From Terriglobia bacterium (GTDB lineage Bacteria > Acidobacteriota > Terriglobia > UBA7540), in the NCBI GenBank assembly GCA_030040515.1, contig JASHTO010000585.1, positions 1-10,659 on the forward strand: a stretch of DNA of 10,659 nucleotides, read 5' to 3'. The notes under the pieces were generated by a model. It did no database searches, had not been told where the DNA came from, and saw nothing but the letters and a program-made list of their open reading frames with translations. Below, piece after piece: positions 6,818 through 10,659 of this stretch (positions are counted from its first letter, which is position 1; each line of letters starts with the position of its first letter). The translations under genes and the position numbers were made by a program.

Positions 6818-7183
6818 TTATCCGGGTTGACCCTTAACAGATTTCTTCGGTCGATAGAGGATGACGTGAGCCTTCTCCAGAGTCACCATGCCCCCGTCAA
6901 CCATTTCATCCAATCTCGGCAATAACTTCTCAATGCGTTCCGTATATTCCACAACTTCAATGATGATCGGGAGGTCCTGCGACAAACGGAGTACTTTATC
7001 CGTATGGTAATGGCTCGATGAGCCGTATCCTCCCACGCCACGAAGAACCGTTGCACCGTAAAACCCTTCTTTGCGAAAGAGGTCGATGATCGCCTGATAA
7101 AGAAGCCGGCCCTGCCATCTATCAGATTCCCCGACATGGATGCGCATAAGCGTCCGATCTCCTTCGAATCGCTGATGTTCCAT
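6818..7183 (-). CDS. DUF190 family protein, PII-like fold
   Basis: A 121-residue protein covering the full DUF190 domain. Recognisable blocks are RIHVGESDRW (14-23), LYQAIIDLFRKEGFYGATV (28-46), RGVGGYGSSS (48-57) and LPIIIEVVEYTERIEKLLP (71-89). The family is grouped with GlnB-like small regulatory proteins. Members often stand beside or fused to CrcB/Fluc fluoride channels, but none is present here. It would be cytosolic and trimeric by family analogy; its ligand is unknown. Start ATG at 7183 is well supported by AAGGAG at 7189-7194, five bases before it. The likely operon partner is the metallophosphoesterase downstream. A possible extended -10 promoter lies about 210 bases upstream, with a repeat-derived structured leader in between. 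Confidence 0.88.
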   Translation of the reverse strand: MEHQRFEGDRTLMRIHVGESDRWQGRLLYQAIIDLFRKEGFYGATVLRGVGGYGSSSHYHTDKVLRLSQDLPIIIEVVEYTERIEKLLPRLDEMVDGGMVTLEKAHVILYRPKKSVKGQPG

Positions 7184-7303
7184 ATATTCTCCTTCGCAGA
7201 TTCGCCGTTCTGAGCCGAGGTTTTAAGAGGAGGGGATAAGAAGGCGTCTACCTTATGCCAGAGAGAGTCAACCCCCTGCCTCGTGAGACGCCAAAAATGC
7301 AAA

Positions 7304-7379
7304 AACTCCCGAGCGCCTCTCGGCCTCCAGGAGTTATCAACCCGAGGTGGCGGGTGGTTTGGGGCGAACTCCATCACCT
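7304..7379 (-). repeat. Dispersed structured repeat, copy A, in the leader of the DUF190 gene
   Basis: The core 7317-7379 matches 9042-9103 with a one-base length difference, ending in the shared GCGAACTCCATCACCT. Three short arms are arranged in series: AACTCC (7304-7309), GGAGTT (7330-7335) and AACTCC (7367-7372). The middle arm can pair with either neighbour but not both. Inside the first loop CCGAG pairs with CTCGG, and inside the second CGGG (minus strand) pairs with CCCG. An outer pair GGCGTCT (7243-7249) with AGACGCC (7286-7292) lies nearby. Confidence 0.7.
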
Positions 7380-7391
7380 AAATCAATTTAA

Positions 7392-7400
7392 TTTATATCA
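7392..7400 (-). promoter_or_regulatory. Possible extended -10 promoter for DUF190/phosphoesterase
   Basis: On the minus strand the sequence reads TGATATAAA, a TGn extended -10 followed by TATAAA, in the only AT-rich island (7379-7402) of this intergenic region. No -35 match is found, which extended -10 promoters tolerate. Transcription would run through repeat copy A into the DUF190 gene. Confidence 0.35.
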
Positions 7401-7402
7401 CA

Positions 7403-7524
7403 TTCGAACAGGCCCATGGAAGGCAAAAACGAGTCGAACCTCGATTCCGTTGGTGCCCGCCACAAAACCCGCAATACAGGATCGCCTCCTTCGCCACCAT
7501 CAACTCGAGACTGAAGTGCGATTG
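7403..7524. other. Intergenic remainder after the cyclopropane synthase stop
   Basis: Nothing supported was found. There is no clear intrinsic terminator for the upstream gene. A GAGTCGAACCTCGATTCC segment resembles a tRNA T-arm but does not fold as one. Confidence 0.4.
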
Positions 7525-8811
7525 CTAACGGTACCAATCCCTTCTCGTCAATGGTAAGCAACTGTCTCCTCGATCGGGCTTGCTGAGCAGGACCTGGTAC
7601 AAATTATATCGGCCAGCACTGAACCTAAAAGCCGCGCCCGACATATACAAACGCCATATTCTGTACATCACGTCACCAACTACTGCGCGTGCCTCGTAGG
7701 CTTTTGCTTCAAGCCGTCGGACCCATTGTCGAAGCGTCAAGACATAATGTTCACGAAGGTTCTCGACATCCCTTACTTCGAATTGTCCCTCCTCAGCCGC
7801 GCGGAGTGTTACGTTAATAGGAACGATTTCGCCATCGGGAAAGACATACTTCTCGCCAAAGCTCGGACCACTTTCATGAAGAGCAGATGATGTTCCTATT
7901 CCATGATTCAGGAAAACTCCTCCTGGACGTAATAGCTGCCAGGCTCGCCCGAAGTACTCGGGCAACAAAGATGCGCCGACGTGCTCAAACATTCCCACGC
8001 TGACGAGTTTGTTAAATTGTCGCTTCAAGTCCAGCTCACGATAATCACAGACCTCGACCTTGCATTGGTCAGACAGCCCTGCTTGGTCTATTTTTTCACG
8101 CGCCCATTCGGCTTGTGGAGCGCTGAGCGTGATCCCCAGCCCTCGGACACCATAATTCCTTGCCGCGTGAATAAGCAGCCCACCCCAGCCGCAACCAAGG
8201 TCAAGGAGAGTTTCGCCACCCTTAAGCCTGAGCTTTCTGCAAATATAGTCGAGCTTTTGCGCTTGGGCTTTCTCGATGTCATCTTCGACCGATTCAAAGT
8301 ATGCGCAGGAATAGACCATCGACCTATCCAACCAGAGGGAATAGAAGTCATTCGAAACGTTGTAATGAAATGTTACCGCCAGGCGGTCTCGCTCTTTTGA
8401 ATGGACGGTCCCGCGCAAGTCCAATCTCCACTTGCCTCGGTCTCCGTTGGAATCGCCGGGCAGCCTCGTGAGGAAACTGGCGTAGCGCAGTTTGTCCGCG
8501 ATGCCGGATTTGCGAGTCATGAGGAATTCCGCGAAGTCGACGGCACATTCGACATTACCTTCGATATCGAAGTCATCGTAAATAAACGCTTCACCCAAAG
8601 CCAATTCGCTCGATGATAAAAGAATTCTTTTCAGAGCAACGGGGTGCCGAATCGCCAGAGTGAAGCGCGGCGATTGTGTATCTCCCCACAACGTCCCGTC
8701 CCAGAACCTTACAGCAAATCTGTGACGGTGATATTCAGCGGTAAGCTCCTCCAGAAAACGAATCCCGCTAAGGACTGCTTGATCTCTCGACAACAGGACT
8801 TGTCCATTCAT
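7525..8811 (-). CDS. cfa: Cyclopropane-fatty-acyl-phospholipid synthase
   Basis: A 428-residue enzyme, normal length for the family, which adds a methylene group from S-adenosylmethionine across the double bond of unsaturated phospholipid acyl chains at the membrane surface. It has a non-catalytic N-terminal domain (about 1-135) and a Rossmann methyltransferase domain (about 140-410). Visible signatures are FHYNVSNDFYSLWLD (148-162), YSCAYF (167-172), the SAM loop LLDLGCGWGG (202-211), GITLS (226-230), MFEHVG (274-279), NHGIG (302-306) and HYVLTLRQW (355-363). C169, E276, H303 and Y356 sit where the E. coli enzyme places its bicarbonate-binding active-site residues, so it should be active. 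FPDGE replaces the more usual FPGGE. Start ATG at 8811 is backed by GGGAGGT at 8820-8826, eight bases before it. It lies alone between two copies of a structured repeat. Other members of the superfamily (mycolic acid or tuberculostearate methyltransferases) are less likely. Confidence 0.92.
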   Translation of the reverse strand: MNGQVLLSRDQAVLSGIRFLEELTAEYHRHRFAVRFWDGTLWGDTQSPRFTLAIRHPVALKRILLSSSELALGEAFIYDDFDIEGNVECAVDFAEFLMTRKSGIADKLRYASFLTRLPGDSNGDRGKWRLDLRGTVHSKERDRLAVTFHYNVSNDFYSLWLDRSMVYSCAYFESVEDDIEKAQAQKLDYICRKLRLKGGETLLDLGCGWGGLLIHAARNYGVRGLGITLSAPQAEWAREKIDQAGLSDQCKVEVCDYRELDLKRQFNKLVSVGMFEHVGASLLPEYFGRAWQLLRPGGVFLNHGIGTSSALHESGPSFGEKYVFPDGEIVPINVTLRAAEEGQFEVRDVENLREHYVLTLRQWVRRLEAKAYEARAVVGDVMYRIWRLYMSGAAFRFSAGRYNLYQVLLSKPDRGDSCLPLTRRDWYR

Positions 8812-8978
8812 CTCATCCCACCTCCCTCGTGGAATTGCGCTTCTTTGCAGCAGTTGAATGGTTTTGGCCAGGCACGCGAAGACACGCTCCGGGTCCTCAA
8901 ATCGACGTTCGCTTGTCCAATCGAGTGCTATTAAGATTGTCGGAAGCTTTGAAAGGGGAGGAACTCTGGGTTTTCCGG

Positions 8979-9008
8979 CGCGAGGGAGCGCGTTAACGGC
9001 TCCCCGCG
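8979..9008. other. Strong hairpin in the cfa leader
   Basis: CGCG (8979-8982) plus GGGAGC (8984-8989) pair with GCTCCC (8999-9004) plus CGCG (9005-9008), with a single bulged A. The loop contains the palindrome CGTTAACG. No T run follows on the minus strand, so a classic terminator is unlikely. Confidence 0.6.
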
Positions 9009-9028
9009 ACCAAGCGCAAAGACACGCA

Positions 9029-9103
9029 GACTCCTGTCCACCTTTCGGAAACCAGGAGTCATCAACCCCAAGTTGGGGGTGGTTTGGGCGAACTCCATCA
9101 CCT
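9029..9103 (-). repeat. Dispersed structured repeat, copy B, upstream of cfa
   Basis: This partner of copy A has the same orientation relative to the minus-strand genes. Arms are GACTCC (9029-9034, extendable to GACTCCTG), GGAGTC (9055-9060, extendable to CAGGAGTC) and AACTCC (9091-9096). A CCCCAA-CTTGGGG type inner palindrome replaces the CCCG/CGGG stem of copy A. Compared with copy A the first stem has changed on both sides (A-T to G-C), so pairing is kept. Confidence 0.7.
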
Positions 9104-9197
9104 TATTTTTAGTCACTCCATATTAAGGCCCCTTTCTTCCCCGAATTTTTGGATTCGAAATGCTGGTCCGAGCCAGGTCCGCGATATAGTCGGGGCG

Positions 9198-10659
9198 TCA
9201 TAAATAGCGTCCGAGAAGGAGTACAGCCATCAAAGAGAGCAAAACATACGCCACATACACGTTTAACTTCCCATGGTGCATTCTGGCAAACGCGGCCGCC
9301 ACCCTCGTTGTCATTCTTTGAATGGGTCTGTAGAAAATGCGGTCCAGCAAGTGGACCTCCAGAATCAATTTTTTGATGGCCATCCGAAAATGTTGCGCCA
9401 CCATTTCGCTGCTGTCCTCCACCTCAGTAGGATGAAAGATCGCGTTGAAAGTCACTCGCACAGGATTGGAAAACCCCGTTGCGGTATATGTCAGTTCCGG
9501 CTGCAAGGGACGCAGACCTCCAGCCCATATCGGTTTCCGGACGGCGCCCCCGTGGTTTTTCCCCCACCATCGGACCAGAAGAAATGTCAAACCCAGGAGG
9601 CAGATCAGGACCACGACGGTATAGCTTGTCGACATTGCGAAAACCACAGGGTTTGAGGCGCCTCCTCGATGCAGAACCACCAATCCCGGTCCCGGCAAAA
9701 AACCACTTCCTGTCTGGGCACCCAAATCATGGAACTCTGAGACAAAAGCGGGTGGTAATAGCTCACCCGACCCGGCTTTGAAAAACGGCGGGACCAGAGC
9801 GCCGGCCGCAGTCGTATGAATCAAGCCGCTCACGGGCCGGTCAAGTACGGAGATGATGTACGTAGGCAAAATCCCAAGAGCCAGGCAAATCACCGCCAGA
9901 AAGCCCATCGCCACTCGCATGGAGCGATTCACTCGACCGTTTTGCACGCTTCCATCTGACCGAGATACACCCAGAAAACTCATTGCATAGACCTTCACAA
10001 AACAGGTCACGGCAAGGGCCGCAGTCAGAGCCAGAACTGCGCCGCACAGCGCAAAGATGACTTTGACCCCGGATGGAGCAAGCGTTGCGCTCTGCAAGAG
10101 CGTTTGCAAGGTCAGCCATTCGCTGACGAAACCGTTGAAGGGTGGGAATGCGGATATCGCAAGAACTCCCACCAGGAAAAAGCCACCGATCCACGGCTGG
10201 ATTCGAAGCAACCCTCCCAGCCGGTCCATGTCCCTTGTCCCGGTCGTCGTATCTACCGCACCGGTCCCATAAAACAGGAGGGACTTATAGGCAGAATGAT
10301 TCAGCATGTGGTACAAGGAGGTTATGATGGCGATACCGGCAAGGATGGGAATTTGTGCGGCAGTGAACACCAGTCCTGCGCCGAGAGCAGCCACCACAAT
10401 CCCCATATTTTCCGTAGAGCTTTCCGCAAGCATGGTCTTCAGATCGTTCTCACGGTTCGCATAGAGGATTCCAACCAAAGCGGAAATCGTTCCGATCACC
10501 AACATAATCAGGCCCGGGCCCGAGGCGAGAACGGGCACCAAGTCGACATTCAATCGCACGATCCCATAAATTCCCAAGTTAAGCAGGACGCCCGAGAATA
10601 GAGCACAGACGTTGGCCGGAGCAGCGGCGTAAACGTCACGCATCCAACGATTAAATGGA
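9198..10659 (-). CDS. HyfB/NuoL-type proton-translocating membrane subunit, N-terminus beyond the window
   Basis: The frame is open to the right edge; an internal ATG at 10643 is preceded in frame by PFNRW. PFNRWMRDVYAAAPANV is the conserved 'H/NxWLxxAxxxAPxxV' loop of these proteins, so the true start lies outside. The visible part has roughly eight to ten hydrophobic helices. Conserved proton-path features follow: ENDLKTMLAESSTENMG (Lys 69, counted from the ATG), YHMLNHSAYKSLLF (His 112, His 116, Lys 120) and AFPPFNGFVSEWL. After the antiporter domain comes a tail with WAGGLRPLQPELTYTATGF and NPVRVTFNAIFHPTE. This is typical of HyfB/HycC-like subunits of group 4 hydrogenases and related complexes rather than NuoL or NuoM. 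Such subunits couple electron transfer to proton or sodium movement across the cytoplasmic membrane. The neighbouring subunits expected downstream (HyfC-like) do not follow here. A DabB or Mrp-type antiporter is the alternative, disfavoured by the tail. Confidence 0.85.
   Translation of the reverse strand, partial: PFNRWMRDVYAAAPANVCALFSGVLLNLGIYGIVRLNVDLVPVLASGPGLIMLVIGTISALVGILYANRENDLKTMLAESSTENMGIVVAALGAGLVFTAAQIPILAGIAIITSLYHMLNHSAYKSLLFYGTGAVDTTTGTRDMDRLGGLLRIQPWIGGFFLVGVLAISAFPPFNGFVSEWLTLQTLLQSATLAPSGVKVIFALCGAVLALTAALAVTCFVKVYAMSFLGVSRSDGSVQNGRVNRSMRVAMGFLAVICLALGILPTYIISVLDRPVSGLIHTTAAGALVPPFFKAGSGELLPPAFVSEFHDLGAQTGSGFLPGPGLVVLHRGGASNPVVFAMSTSYTVVVLICLLGLTFLLVRWWGKNHGGAVRKPIWAGGLRPLQPELTYTATGFSNPVRVTFNAIFHPTEVEDSSEMVAQHFRMAIKKLILEVHLLDRIFYRPIQRMTTRVAAAFARMHHGKLNVYVAYVLLSLMAVLLLGRYL

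Larger units (their letters stand above)
8812..9197. other. Intergenic region between the HyfB-like gene and cfa
   Basis: This region holds the structured repeat copy B and a strong hairpin (8979-9008), both listed separately. A 61-codon minus-strand frame (9116-8931) runs through the repeat. Its reading frame is not kept in copy A, so it is not called as a gene. No clear promoter for cfa was found. Confidence 0.5.

Noticed and set aside
6883..7377. 164-codon minus-strand frame starting MMEFAPNHPPPRV
   Set aside because: It overlaps most of the well-supported DUF190 gene in another frame, and its first part is simply the structured repeat. The frame is not kept in the second repeat copy.
7425..7455. 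tRNA-like T-arm sequence (GGTTCGACTC on the minus strand)
   Set aside because: The stem is only four base pairs around a six-base loop, and no acceptor, D or anticodon arms can be assembled nearby.
10104..10601. 165-codon + strand frame antisense to the HyfB-like gene
   Set aside because: It is a shadow of the membrane protein on the other strand, polar and without recognisable motifs.

Overview
The window is bacterial and accessory-looking. Genes are fairly compact, separated by AT-poor intergenic stretches of 100-400 bases rich in palindromic dispersed repeats. The left-edge element has an inner part of the 'GGCGGTC...GACCGCC' type, and two other repeat families are present. From memory of such genomes this suggests Verrucomicrobiota or a similarly repeat-rich soil or sediment lineage. 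That assignment is weak inference; no rRNA or marker gene is present.

Layout. Bases 1-70 may hold the 3' tail of a + strand gene, ending inside a miniature inverted-repeat element (63-191) that resembles an IS630/mariner-type MITE. Bases 453-2513 (-) encode a large dynamin-like GTPase. Its upstream side carries a ~150-base GC-rich palindromic repeat (2717-2866). Then comes a small + strand gene (3264-3839) for a protein with two CxxC...CxxH units, followed by a convergent second dynamin-like GTPase (4032-5810, -). The start codon of that gene almost touches a second copy of the same palindromic repeat (5826-5982). To the right are a metallophosphoesterase (6080-6778, -) and a DUF190 PII-like protein (6818-7183, -), probably co-transcribed. 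They are followed by a cyclopropane-fatty-acyl-phospholipid synthase (7525-8811, -) and the C-terminal two thirds of a HyfB/NuoL-type proton-translocating membrane subunit (9198 to the right edge, -). A second repeat family lies on both sides of the cyclopropane synthase gene (about 7304-7379 and 9029-9103).

How it may fit together. Paired bacterial dynamins usually act together on membranes. Here the pair brackets an oppositely transcribed, probably metal-binding small protein and sits in a neighbourhood of membrane-lipid modification (cfa) and membrane energy conversion (hyfB-like). The dynamin / CxxC-CxxH / dynamin block is the best candidate for an undescribed system. The two palindromic repeat families, whose arms change in a paired way between copies, are the most striking non-coding signal. 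No CRISPR array, tRNA, rRNA or transposase gene was seen.
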